The notes: generated from the sequence alone by a model not told the origin. Positions 1 to 8,328 are shown, numbered from the stretch's first letter. The stretch: DNA of 64,000 nucleotides from an uncultured Flavobacteriales bacterium (GCA_905479995.1 CAJQON010000037.1:1-64000); one strand, 5' to 3'. A program made the numbers and translations.

Positions 1-1
1 G

Positions 2-1141
2 GTTTTCTCTGAGAACAAAGAATCCCTTGAAGGTAAAGGTATTATTCGGTCAGTATTTGACCCTTGTTGTGGAACAGGTGGAATGTTAACGACAGGAAAG
101 GAATGGGTAAAAAATAATATTGATAATAAAATATTATTGAATCTTCAAGGTCAGGAATTAAATCCCCACACTTATTCTATTTGTAAATCAGATATGTTAA
201 TTTCTGGTGAAGACCCCGATAACATTCGATTAGGTTCTTCATTATCAAACGACCATTTTGAGGGTAAGAAATTTGATTATATGATAACAAATCCACCTTT
301 CGGTGTTAGTTGGAAATCTGAAAAGGAATTCGTCATACAAGAATCAAAAAACCCCAATGGACGTTTTAGTGTAGGAACACCTAGGTCTTCAGATGGTTCT
401 TTATTATTTCTTCAACATATGATTTCGAAAATGAAAGTAGAGGGGTCTAGGATTGGTGTTGTTTTTAATGGTTCCCCATGTTTTACTGGAGAGAGTGGTA
501 GTGGTGAAAGTGAAATACGTAAATGGATTTTAAAGAATGATTTATTAGAGTGTATTGTTAGATTACCAAATGATTTATTTTTCAACACTCCTATCACAAC
601 GTACATTTGGTTAGTTAATAATAAAAAGAAAGACTTAAGAAAAAATAAAATTCAATTAATAGATGGTTCAAATTTATTCAAATTAAGAAGGAAACCTTTA
701 GGGGATAAACGGAAAGAACTTTTGGATGAACATATAAATGAAATACTTAGTACTTATCTTTCATTCGAACCAAATGATATTAGTAAGATTTATAACAATG
801 ATGAATTTTTATATACGAAATGTACAATTGAACGTCCTTTAATTGAAAATAATGTTAAGGTGAAATTAAAAAATGGAAAACTGAAACCTGACTCAAAATT
901 ACGAGATTCTGAAAATGTTCCTTTTGGAAAATCTATTGAAGATTTTTTTGATACTGAAATTTTACCCCACAGACCTGATTCTTGGATCGACAGTACAAAA
1001 GACTCAATTGGATGTGAAATTAATTTCAATAAATGTTTTTACACGAAACCAGTAGTTTTAAAAGAAAAGGAAATAACAAAACAACTCTTAGAACTTGAGA
1101 AGTTATCTGAAGGAATACTCGTAAACTTATTAAAAGATTAA
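2..1141 (+). CDS. hsdM: Type I restriction-modification methyltransferase subunit HsdM (5' partial)
   Basis: Adenine-N6 DNA methyltransferase subunit of a type I restriction-modification enzyme. The reading frame is open to the window edge, so the N-terminal part lies upstream. Seen directly: the SAM-binding motif I DPCCGTGG (bases 59-82) and the catalytic motif IV NPPF (bases 290-301), in the right order and spacing for the N6-MTase fold. The C-terminal tail is helical and charged, as expected for the region contacting HsdS. hsdS begins one base after the stop codon, and hsdR follows, so this is one operon. The first internal ATG (base 83) lies inside motif I and cannot be the real start. 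Confidence 0.93.
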   Translation, partial: VFSENKESLEGKGIIRSVFDPCCGTGGMLTTGKEWVKNNIDNKILLNLQGQELNPHTYSICKSDMLISGEDPDNIRLGSSLSNDHFEGKKFDYMITNPPFGVSWKSEKEFVIQESKNPNGRFSVGTPRSSDGSLLFLQHMISKMKVEGSRIGVVFNGSPCFTGESGSGESEIRKWILKNDLLECIVRLPNDLFFNTPITTYIWLVNNKKKDLRKNKIQLIDGSNLFKLRRKPLGDKRKELLDEHINEILSTYLSFEPNDISKIYNNDEFLYTKCTIERPLIENNVKVKLKNGKLKPDSKLRDSENVPFGKSIEDFFDTEILPHRPDSWIDSTKDSIGCEINFNKCFYTKPVVLKEKEITKQLLELEKLSEGILVNLLKD

Positions 1142-1142
1142 A

Positions 1143-1763
1143 ATGGTAAAATTAAAAAAATCCAATACTATATGGTTTGACAATGTACCTTCTCATTGGT
1201 CATTGACAAAAAATAAATTCTTTTTGAAAGAGAAAAATGAAGTAGTTGGAGAAAACTCATCGGATTATACATTATTATCATTAACTACAAATGGGGTTAT
1301 TAAAAGAGATATAGATAGTGGTAAAGGTAAATTTCCCAGTTCTTTTGAGGACTATAAAGTTGTTTCAAAGGGAGACTTGATATTTTGTCTATACGATATT
1401 GATGAAACCCCTAGAACTGTCGGTTTTTCGGAATTAGATGGAATGATTTCCGGATCCTATAAAATATTTGAATGTGATGAAAATGTCTTCCCTAAATATA
1501 TCTATTATTATTATTTGAATATTGATAATTTCAAAGGTTTAAAACCATACTACACAGGATTAAGAAATGTAATCCGTCCTGAAACTTTTAAGAGTCTATC
1601 TATTTATTTACCACCCTATAATGAACAAGTTTCTATTGTTGAATCTATTGAGTTAAAACTAAATGAAATAAAAAGACTCAAAGAAATTGAAATTCAGAAA
1701 TTGCAAAAATTGGATGAATTTGTTAAGTCCACAATCAATAATAATGTAACTGGAATTATATAA
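1143..1763 (+). CDS. hsdS: Half-size type I specificity subunit HsdS
   Basis: DNA-recognition subunit of the type I system. At 206 aa it is about half of a usual HsdS (about 400 aa), with one target-recognition domain (residues about 1-155) and one long helix (about 160-200, rich in Glu, Lys and Leu) instead of two of each. The hallmark junction 'SIYLPPYNEQVSIVESIE' precedes the helix. No second half is present: hsdR starts two bases after the stop. By analogy with known truncated S subunits, two copies may dimerise and read a symmetric bipartite site. It could also be a decayed fragment, but the clean operon spacing argues against that. Confidence 0.88.
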   Translation: MVKLKKSNTIWFDNVPSHWSLTKNKFFLKEKNEVVGENSSDYTLLSLTTNGVIKRDIDSGKGKFPSSFEDYKVVSKGDLIFCLYDIDETPRTVGFSELDGMISGSYKIFECDENVFPKYIYYYYLNIDNFKGLKPYYTGLRNVIRPETFKSLSIYLPPYNEQVSIVESIELKLNEIKRLKEIEIQKLQKLDEFVKSTINNNVTGII

Positions 1764-1764
1764 T

Positions 1765-4710
1765 ATGTCTAATCCAAACGAAGAAAGATTTGAGAAACAT
1801 ATTGAACAATCCTTATTGAAATCTGGATTTGTTTCTCGTTTATATACAGAATATAACAAAAACTCTTGTCAAATTCAAGAAGACCTAATTGAGTTCATTA
1901 AATCGACTCAACAAAAAGAATATGACAAACTGTATTCTCAATTCGATAACTCAACAGATAAACAACTTTGTAAAGTAGTTAATGACCAAATCTCTAAAAG
2001 AGGTATTGTTGATGTTCTTCGTAAAGGAGTTAGTACTCGTGGTTGTTCGTTTGAACTGGTTTATTTCAAACCTAAGAGTGGATTGAATCAAGAACATAAA
2101 GAATTATACGGAAAGAATAGATTTGTTGTCCTACGTCAATTAAAATACTCTAATAAAAATGAGAATTCTATTGATATGGGGATATTCTTAAATGGTATAC
2201 CAATTATCACATTAGAATTAAAGAATCAGTTGACTGGACAAACTATTATTGATTCTGAAAAACAATATAAATACGATAGGAATCCACTTGGTGAACCATT
2301 ACTTCAATTCAAAAGATGTTTGGTACATTTTTGTGTAGATAATGACAAGGTTTCGATGACTACTAGGTTAAGTGGAAACAAAACTAGATTCCTACCATAT
2401 AACAAGGGTATTGAAAACCCAATAATCGACAATGATTATAAGACTGAATATCTATGGAATGATATATTAACTCCAGACTCTTTATTAGACATTATTCAAA
2501 ACTTTGTTCTTGTTTCAATTGAGTCTAAGAAAGTATGGAGTGAAAAGTTAAACAAGGTAACCGAAGAGAAAGATGAGGTTTTAATTTTTCCAAGATATCA
2601 CCAACTTGATGTAATAAGAAATGTCAGAGAGAAAGTGAAAGAAGAAGGTGTTGGAGAGAATTACTTAATTCAACATACAACTGGTTCGGGTAAATCTTAT
2701 TCAATTGGTTGGTTATCTCATACACTTACTTCCTTATTTAGAACCCAAGAAGATAAGAAAAGAATGTTTGATACTATTCTTGTTATAACAGATAGAAAGG
2801 TTCTTGATAAACAACTTCAAAAGACATTAATGGATTTACAACAAACGGATGGTGTTGTAAACCCAGTCGATATTAATTCAAAACAATTAAAGGAATTCCT
2901 TGAAAAAGGGAAGGATATTATCATTACTACTATTCAAAAGTTTCCAGTTATATCAGAAACTATCTCACAATTAAAAGGACAGACATTTGGAGTGGTTATA
3001 GACGAGGTTCACTCATCACAGAGTGGAGAAACTTCTAAACACTTAAAAAAGTCTCTCTCAGTTGATGTAATTGAAGATGATGAAGGGAACATTGATTATG
3101 AAGAGATGATTCGTCAAGATATTGAATCGAGGGGGAAACAATCTCATATTTCATTTTTTGGGTTTACTGGAACACCAAAGAACAAGACTCTTGAATTATT
3201 TGGTCGAAAAAATGATAATGGACAATTTGTTCCATTTCATTCTTACTCAATGAAACAATCCATTTTCGAAGGGTTTACTCTTGATGTATTAGAACATTAT
3301 ACCACATATAAAAGATACTTCAAAGTAAAACAAACTGGAGAGGAAGATGTTGAATTACCTGAGGGTAAAGTAATGAGTCAATTAGTTGATTATGTTGATT
3401 CACACGATGAGGTAATTCGTCAGAAGGTTACAATAATATTGAATCAGTTTGTATCTGTTACGTCAAAAAAGATTAATGGACAAGGACGAGGAATGGTTGT
3501 GGTTCGTTCGAGAAAACATTGTGTTTTATTCTTTCAAGAATTAGTTAGACAATTAAAAGAACGAGGATTGAATTACTCTTCATTGGTTGGGTTTAGTGGT
3601 GTTGTTAATCTAAACGGACAAGAATATACAGAGACTCAACTAAACAAAGATAATGGAATGGAGGGTACTGATATTCCAAGTGGATTGAAAGACCCTAGGT
3701 TCAGAATTTTAGTAGTTTCAAATAAGTTTCAAACTGGATTTGATGAACCATTGATTCACACAATGTTCGTAGATAAGAAATTAAGTGGTGTTCAATGTGT
3801 TCAAACTTTATCGAGATTGAATAGAACAAAAAGTGGTAAGACAGATACTTTTGTTCTTGACTTTGTTAATGATACAGAGGATATAGTTACATCGTTTCAA
3901 CCATTCTATACTTCAACTCTCTTAACTGGAGAAACTGAACCTGACAAACTTTATGATTTACAAAATGAAATTGAGTCTTTCAGTCTTTATACAGATGATC
4001 AATTAGATAGGTTTTGTAAAGAGTTTTATAAACAAACTGAAACTGATGAACTTCTTCAACCTATCATTAATGAAGTGGTTAAGAAGTGGAAAGAATTAGA
4101 AAATGAAGACCAACAAAAAGATTTCAAAAGTAAGATTCAATCATTTGTAAGATTGTATTCATACATTTCTCAAATTATGAGTTTCACAGAAGTTCATTGG
4201 GAAAAAATGTACATCTTTTTAAGATACCTCAACAAAAAACTACCAAAAGACCAAACAGAAAGAATTGACATTACTGATTCAGTTGATTTAGGTTCATTGA
4301 GAATTCAAATGATGGGAGAATCGAGATTATCATTGGAAGATAAACAAGGTGAGATAGAACCAATGAGTCCAGAGACTGGAGGTATGTCTATTGAAGAAGG
4401 TCTTGATTTGTTATCTCATATTATTGAAAGAATAAATGAAGTATATGGAATTGAACTTTCAGAGGAAGATAAATTAGATTTGAAAAATGTATCTGAAAGA
4501 ATTGGTAAGAATGAAGAACTAGGACTTGTTATGACGGGGAATAATTCAGAAGATGATAAGAGGGATTTCTTTAATAAGTTATTAAAAGATGAGGTTTCTG
4601 AATATTATGGTGACCGATTAGATTTCTATAAGAAGATAACGAATACCAAAGTGTTTCCAATGATTCTTGAAGGTATGTATAAGGATTATAGTAGAGAGTT
4701 AGGTAAATAA
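1765..4710 (+). CDS. hsdR: Type I restriction endonuclease subunit HsdR
   Basis: ATP-dependent translocase and nuclease subunit, 981 aa, full length for the family. Domains in order: an N-terminal PD-(D/E)xK nuclease with E151-L-K153; helicase motif I HTTGSGKS with Lys310; motif II DEVH at 413-416; motif III FFGFTGTP; and motif VI 'QTLSRLNRTKSG'. The C-terminal helical region probably binds the methyltransferase core. All catalytic motifs look intact, so the enzyme should be active if HsdM is complete. It is the last gene of the operon, starting immediately after hsdS and followed by a hairpin terminator. Confidence 0.95.
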   Translation: MSNPNEERFEKHIEQSLLKSGFVSRLYTEYNKNSCQIQEDLIEFIKSTQQKEYDKLYSQFDNSTDKQLCKVVNDQISKRGIVDVLRKGVSTRGCSFELVYFKPKSGLNQEHKELYGKNRFVVLRQLKYSNKNENSIDMGIFLNGIPIITLELKNQLTGQTIIDSEKQYKYDRNPLGEPLLQFKRCLVHFCVDNDKVSMTTRLSGNKTRFLPYNKGIENPIIDNDYKTEYLWNDILTPDSLLDIIQNFVLVSIESKKVWSEKLNKVTEEKDEVLIFPRYHQLDVIRNVREKVKEEGVGENYLIQHTTGSGKSYSIGWLSHTLTSLFRTQEDKKRMFDTILVITDRKVLDKQLQKTLMDLQQTDGVVNPVDINSKQLKEFLEKGKDIIITTIQKFPVISETISQLKGQTFGVVIDEVHSSQSGETSKHLKKSLSVDVIEDDEGNIDYEEMIRQDIESRGKQSHISFFGFTGTPKNKTLELFGRKNDNGQFVPFHSYSMKQSIFEGFTLDVLEHYTTYKRYFKVKQTGEEDVELPEGKVMSQLVDYVDSHDEVIRQKVTIILNQFVSVTSKKINGQGRGMVVVRSRKHCVLFFQELVRQLKERGLNYSSLVGFSGVVNLNGQEYTETQLNKDNGMEGTDIPSGLKDPRFRILVVSNKFQTGFDEPLIHTMFVDKKLSGVQCVQTLSRLNRTKSGKTDTFVLDFVNDTEDIVTSFQPFYTSTLLTGETEPDKLYDLQNEIESFSLYTDDQLDRFCKEFYKQTETDELLQPIINEVVKKWKELENEDQQKDFKSKIQSFVRLYSYISQIMSFTEVHWEKMYIFLRYLNKKLPKDQTERIDITDSVDLGSLRIQMMGESRLSLEDKQGEIEPMSPETGGMSIEEGLDLLSHIIERINEVYGIELSEEDKLDLKNVSERIGKNEELGLVMTGNNSEDDKRDFFNKLLKDEVSEYYGDRLDFYKKITNTKVFPMILEGMYKDYSRELGK

Positions 4711-4712
4711 AA

Positions 4713-4738
4713 AAAGACCTCTAGAAATAAAGGTCTTT
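4713..4738. terminator. Bidirectional terminator after hsdR
   Basis: AAAGACCT and AGGTCTTT form an 8-bp stem with a 10-nt AT-rich loop between the convergent hsdR and the minus-strand gene at 4743. Runs of A and T flank both sides, so it can serve both strands. Confidence 0.7.
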
Positions 4739-4742
4739 AAGT

Positions 4743-5279
4743 TTAGTTGTTAGAAATAATAAAATTATTATCTAACTGGTTTAGTTGTTTAGTGTGATAC
4801 TTAACAAATGTATTCAAGTCATAAAATTCATTCTCTAAGTGGATGTTGACCTCTATATTATGTTTACTAAATTCTCTTTCAACTAGACATTTTAACACTT
4901 TAGAACTTACCCTTTTATTCATAACAAATGGTTGGTAAAAGATATGTGTGTGATACCTCATTTCATTCATTATAAAATCATCTGATATATTTCTAGGTCT
5001 TCGAGTAAAAAATGTTCTATCATTCAGTAGTTTTTTATTCTTGGTGATGGATGAGTTAATCTCAATCACAGAGACGTATTTTAAGTAGTTCTTAGAGTTG
5101 TAATGTTCTTTATGACTCTTTATGTAGTTAAGTTTTGAAATGTCTCTAAAACACTTTTTTATTATTGATTTGAATTGATTGAAAGATTTTAGATTGTTGT
5201 CAGGGACAATTGTTATGTAATGAACCTCTTTCATTTTTAGTTTATTCATTTTATGTATATACAAATTTTCTGTATCCAT
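4743..5279 (-). CDS. Hypothetical protein, possible HUH/Rep-like fold
   Basis: A 178-aa protein I do not recognise by family. The order of predicted elements resembles rolling-circle Rep (HUH) endonucleases: a strand EVHYITIVP near the N-terminus, a helix, a strand YVSVIEI, then YHTHIFY (an H-x-H pair), a helix, another strand, and finally FVKYHTKQ, which could stand for the Tyr/Lys motif. The middle residue of the H-x-H pair is Thr rather than hydrophobic, so the match is imperfect. There are later possible starts at Met11 and Met16; Met16 would begin just before the first strand. The protein is Lys/Asn-rich and encoded on the minus strand, downstream of an HTH cassette, in the accessory block. 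Confidence 0.6.
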   Translation of the reverse strand: MDTENLYIHKMNKLKMKEVHYITIVPDNNLKSFNQFKSIIKKCFRDISKLNYIKSHKEHYNSKNYLKYVSVIEINSSITKNKKLLNDRTFFTRRPRNISDDFIMNEMRYHTHIFYQPFVMNKRVSSKVLKCLVEREFSKHNIEVNIHLENEFYDLNTFVKYHTKQLNQLDNNFIISNN

Positions 5280-5315
5280 ATTATTAATCTTCTTTTATGG
5301 TATAATTCAACCAAT

Positions 5316-5335
5316 ACCCTCCAGAGTAGGAGGGT
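5316..5335. repeat. Perfect 7-bp inverted repeat upstream of the 178-aa gene
   Basis: ACCCTCC-N6-GGAGGGT, the only GC-rich spot in this AT-rich stretch. It lies 37-57 bases upstream of the start of the minus-strand 178-aa gene. No T-run follows on either strand, so an intrinsic terminator is unlikely; an operator, RNA leader hairpin or Rep nick-site hairpin are possible. Confidence 0.6.
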
Positions 5336-5409
5336 CTATCAGTTGTCTATATAAAAAATCTAAGTAGTGGTCTTTTTATGATTTATTCGAAGAGTTCACT
5401 CTCTTTTTA

Positions 5410-5427
5410 ACCAGTTCCGGAATTGGT
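5410..5427. repeat. 18-bp near-palindrome after the coiled-coil ORF
   Basis: ACCAGTTCC followed directly by GGAATTGGT: two 9-bp arms with one G/T mismatch. It starts right after the stop codon of the 50-aa minus-strand ORF. It may be a protein-binding site or a transcript 3' hairpin; there is no minus-strand T-run behind it. Confidence 0.5.
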
Positions 5428-5428
5428 C

Positions 5429-5581
5429 TTATTTTAGTCTTTCTATTTTTACTTTTAATTCATCAATCTTTACTTTAAGTCTTAATATTTCCCGTTTCTT
5501 TGTGTCTTTCTCTATTTTAATCTTACCATTATTCAATTCAATTTTATTCTGTAAATCCCTTATTTTATCGTAATCAACCAT
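5429..5581 (-). CDS. Small coiled-coil peptide, 50 aa
   Basis: A 50-codon frame below usual length cut-offs. It starts with ATG at 5581-5579, inside the end of the upstream HTH gene (ATGGTTGA overlap, stop at 5576-5574), the arrangement of translational coupling. The product is almost entirely charged and hydrophobic in a heptad-like pattern (IRDLQNKIEL..., LRLKVKIDELKVKIERLK), so a short coiled coil is likely. There are no cysteines or membrane segments. It may be a multimerisation partner of the HTH protein. Function unknown. Confidence 0.55.
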   Translation of the reverse strand: MVDYDKIRDLQNKIELNNGKIKIEKDTKKREILRLKVKIDELKVKIERLK

Positions 5582-5801
5582 TAAATTCTTTCTCTATTTT
5601 CTCAATCAATATTCTTTCCATTAAACTAAATAGTGTTGGTTGAGAATACAGATATTGATTCTTGTATATCAAATCTTTAGAAAAGTTGTTCCTTTTTATT
5701 TCCCTTTGAACTTTTGACCGAGAAACACCAAGTATTCTTTTCATTGTTTCAATATCGTAGAATCGTTTATTTTCTTCGTTTACGAAACTTAGTACTCTCA
5801 T
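5574..5801 (-). CDS. Small helix-turn-helix protein
   Basis: A 75-aa protein whose residues 15-38 (YDIETMKRILGVSRSKVQRE...) read as a helix-turn-helix of the MerR/excisionase type, followed by a likely wing (IYKNQYLYSQ) and a C-terminal helix. It resembles the small DNA-binding proteins of phages and plasmids. Its first 35 bases overlap the 3' end of the acidic-protein gene and its last bases overlap the 50-aa ORF, so the three genes are probably translated as a coupled unit. It is a candidate regulator of the inverted repeat at 6096-6117 upstream of the cassette. Confidence 0.65.
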   Translation of the reverse strand: MRVLSFVNEENKRFYDIETMKRILGVSRSKVQREIKRNNFSKDLIYKNQYLYSQPTLFSLMERILIEKIEKEFNG

Positions 5802-6075
5802 ATTTCTTCTTTATTTTTTTATACTCATTTAATAGTTCGTCAATCATTTCTTCTTCATCACCTTCTGATTGGGTTTCTTCTTCATCCTCTTCTTGACTCT
5901 GAACCTCATCATCAATTTCATTTAAGAGTTTAATTTTTCTGTTCTTTCTTAATTCGGGTTCCTCAGACTCATCATCTGGAATTAGAATTTCATTTTCGGG
6001 TAGGTCTTGACTTTCTTTAGAATATTTTTCAAGTATAAACTTGATAAAGTCTGTCTGTAAGTGTTTTCTTTTCAT
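5767..6075 (-). CDS. Acidic hypothetical protein
   Basis: A 102-aa protein of low complexity. A basic N-terminus (MKRKHLQTDFIKFILEKY) is followed by a strongly acidic stretch (residues about 24-80, with runs such as EEDEEETQSEGDEEE) and a basic tail ending KFRKRRK. No known domain was recognised. Acidic proteins of this type can be DNA mimics or chaperone-like partners, but nothing here proves that. It is the first gene of an overlapping three-gene cassette, and its 3' end overlaps the HTH gene by 35 bases. Confidence 0.6.
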   Translation of the reverse strand: MKRKHLQTDFIKFILEKYSKESQDLPENEILIPDDESEEPELRKNRKIKLLNEIDDEVQSQEEDEEETQSEGDEEEMIDELLNEYKKIKKKYESTKFRKRRK

Positions 6076-6095
6076 TCATAATATTTAAGTTTTAG

Positions 6096-6117
6096 TGAAT
6101 TGAACTATGTCAATTCA
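6096..6117. promoter_or_regulatory. Perfect 8-bp inverted repeat, putative operator
   Basis: TGAATTGA-N6-TCAATTCA, 21 bases upstream of the first gene (6075) of the HTH cassette. Size, symmetry and position fit a dimer-binding operator for the HTH protein, i.e. autoregulation. Inferred only. Confidence 0.45.
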
Positions 6118-6153
6118 TAAGGTATATATTGAATGGATAAATAATTGTTGAGG

Positions 6154-6237
6154 TAATGTGGATTCTTTATTGAGATGTATATACAAGTATGGACGAATAT
6201 TACAGATTGTATCTAGTAAATTCTCTCCTCCACATTA
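6154..6237. repeat. Spaced inverted repeat TAATGTGGA next to the comM junction
   Basis: TAATGTGGA at 6154-6162 recurs inverted (TCCACATTA) at 6229-6237, within the non-homologous tail of the truncated YifB gene. Such spaced repeats could be transposase-binding sites at an element end; two copies of 9 bp are weak evidence. Confidence 0.3.
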
Positions 6238-7088
6238 AATACTGTAACATCAGAAATGGTATGATGTGGAGCACGAAAAGGCCGAACATTAATTAAGGAT
6301 GCATCCTTAATTAGCTTTCCACCAACCGAATGAATTTTAGTGGTTTCTAATGCCTCCAACAACGACAATGGTGGAAGAATGGTCGGCAATCGTTTTGCTA
6401 ACATTGTTTTTCCAGCTCCTGGCGGCCCAATTAATATTACATTATGGCCACCAGCAGCAGCAATTTCTAATGCTCGTTTAATATTTTCTTGCCCTTTTAC
6501 ATCTTCAAAATCAAAATCAACTTTATTGAGGTTTTCATAAAAGGTTTTTCGAGTATCTAATTCTTCTCTCTTCAGAGATGATTCTCCATCAAAAAAATCA
6601 ATAACTTCTTTAATGTTGTTGGCACCATAAACCTCCAACCCATCAACTATAGCAGCTTCTAATGCATTTTCCTTTGGCAACACAAACCCTTTAAACCCTT
6701 CTTTTCTTGCCTGAATGGCAATGGGCAAAGCACCTTTTATAGGCTGTAAGCTTCCGTCTAACGACAATTCTCCCATAATAAGATACTCGCCTACTTTTTC
6801 TTCACTCATTTGACCAGAGGCTGCTAAAATGCCTGAGGCAATGGTTAAATCATAAGCCGAGCCTTCTTTTCGAATGTCAGCAGGAGCCATATTTACCACC
6901 ACTTTTTTACCAGGCATTTTGTATCCTACATTTTTTAAGGCCGCTTCTATCCGTTGCTGACTTTCTTTTACTGCATTATCGGGTAATCCAACCATAAAAA
7001 ATTTCATACCTCTATCTACATTAACCTCTACGGTAATAGTAATAGCATCAACGCCCAAAACGGCACTTCCAAAAGTTTTGACTAACAT
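6213..7088 (-). pseudogene. YifB/ComM-type Mg-chelatase-like AAA ATPase, 3'-truncated
   Basis: The first 281 residues are a normal YifB/ComM protein: the N-terminal ChlI-type domain ('VGLPDNAVKESQQRIEAAL'), then an AAA domain with Walker A GPPGAGKT (Gly221-Thr228) and the family signature FRAPHHTISDV ending at Val281. The family continues for about 230 more residues (Walker B, sensors, zinc-binding C-terminus). Here homology stops at about base 6246 and ten unrelated residues lead to a stop. ComM is a branch-migration helicase used in natural transformation; this product would lack half of its ATPase. The break coincides with the edge of the accessory block, which suggests disruption by insertion. 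The remaining 3' half may lie left of the window. Confidence 0.85.
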
Positions 7089-7218
7089 AACTAATTCATT
7101 TTAAAATTATTGGCACACTAAGAAAGGCCATGTCTTATCGGAAATTCAATCCAATTTTCGATACTTAAAATGATAGGAAATAGAATACGCAGTTTAGCTT
7201 CTTGCTCAGGAAGAAATG

Positions 7219-7791
7219 TTATAGATGTTCTTCGATATAGTGAATCAAAGAATGAATAATTTTAATGTGAATTTCTTGAATTCGATCGGCATAACCCATA
7301 TGAGGAACCCTTAGTTCTATGTCACAAAAACTAGCTAACTCACCACCATTTTTGCCAGTTAAAGCAACTACTTTTATGCCTTTATTTTGAGCAATTTTAG
7401 CCGCTTTAAGTACATTTTCAGAATTCCCACTGGTACTTATTGCCAACAAAACATCTCCAGATCTTCCCAATGAATCAATATATCTGCTAAAAATTTCATC
7501 GTAACCATAATCATTACCAACACAACTCATGTGCGATGCATCAGAAATTGAAATTGCTGGCAAAGCCGATCTATCCTCTCTAAACCTTCCTGTCATCTCT
7601 TCAGCAAAATGCATAGCATCACACATAGAGCCTCCATTGCCACACGAAATCACCTTTCCATCGGCCTTTATAGCATCAACCATAAATTGGCCAGCTTGAG
7701 CAATTTTATCAATATTGCTTTCATCATTAATAAACTGGTCTAATAGTTGCTTAGCTTCTATTAAATTATTTTTGATTAGCTCTGAACTCAT
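7219..7791 (-). CDS. gmhA: Phosphoheptose (sedoheptulose 7-phosphate) isomerase
   Basis: 190 aa, the usual GmhA length. It converts sedoheptulose 7-phosphate to D-glycero-D-manno-heptose 7-phosphate, the first step to the LPS core heptose. A SIS domain fills the protein: [21 protein letters not shown] carries the sugar-phosphate loop and a catalytic Glu, [11 protein letters not shown] the second phosphate loop, and [12 protein letters not shown] the C-terminal catalytic His. It stands alone: a truncated ATPase gene lies downstream and a divergent secreted-protein gene upstream. A CAAATTTA (minus strand TAAATTTG) -7-like box lies at 7826-7833. Confidence 0.93.
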   Translation of the reverse strand: MSSELIKNNLIEAKQLLDQFINDESNIDKIAQAGQFMVDAIKADGKVISCGNGGSMCDAMHFAEEMTGRFREDRSALPAISISDASHMSCVGNDYGYDEIFSRYIDSLGRSGDVLLAISTSGNSENVLKAAKIAQNKGIKVVALTGKNGGELASFCDIELRVPHMGYADRIQEIHIKIIHSLIHYIEEHL

Positions 7792-7884
7792 TTTCTAGTT
7801 TTAAGAAATATAAAATTATAGCTATCAAATTTAGATAATAAATAAAGTATATTTACTTTTATGTTCAATATTAAGATTTACCCT

Positions 7885-8328
7885 ATGAAAAAATTTTTAA
7901 TCTGCTTAATTACTGTGATGACTTTCACAACAATTAAAGCACAGGAAAAAGAAGCTACAAAAACGTGTCACCAAAAATATGTTGAAGTTTTTGAAAAAAG
8001 AGGAGCCTTCCCAATTGAAGATGGTGTTTATGACAATGTGATTATAACATTTAGAAAAGGAAGTATGGCCGATTGCTTTTATGGAAAAGTAAAAGTTCAA
8101 AGCGGAGCAATAAATGTTTATGAAATGTATTTGAAATTTGAAGATGACTCTTTCGAAAAAGTTCAAAGAAAATACCGTTACCCTGAAGAAAAAGTTACTG
8201 TTGAAGGTGGAATGAGTAAAACCATGATTACTTCAGATGACGAACTAATTACCGTATTATTTGTAAAAAGTATTCGTCCAAAAAAGAAATCTTATATAAA
8301 GGCTGCAAGTCCTGACTTCGACTTTTAA
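7885..8328 (+). CDS. Small exported hypothetical protein
   Basis: 147 aa when started at the second ATG, which gives a textbook signal peptide (MKKFLICLITVMTFTTIKAQ, cleavage after KAQ). The longer frame from 7861 adds eight residues that would spoil it. The mature part is short and charged with one pair of Cys residues (TCHQ... and DCFYG). No known domain was recognised. It is probably periplasmic or outer-membrane associated. Transcribed alone, divergent from gmhA, and closed by a strong terminator. Confidence 0.7.
   Translation: MKKFLICLITVMTFTTIKAQEKEATKTCHQKYVEVFEKRGAFPIEDGVYDNVIITFRKGSMADCFYGKVKVQSGAINVYEMYLKFEDDSFEKVQRKYRYPEEKVTVEGGMSKTMITSDDELITVLFVKSIRPKKKSYIKAASPDFDF

Noticed and set aside
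7861-7884. Upstream ATG of the small exported protein
   Set aside because: It would add MFNIKIYP before a perfect signal peptide that starts at 7885.
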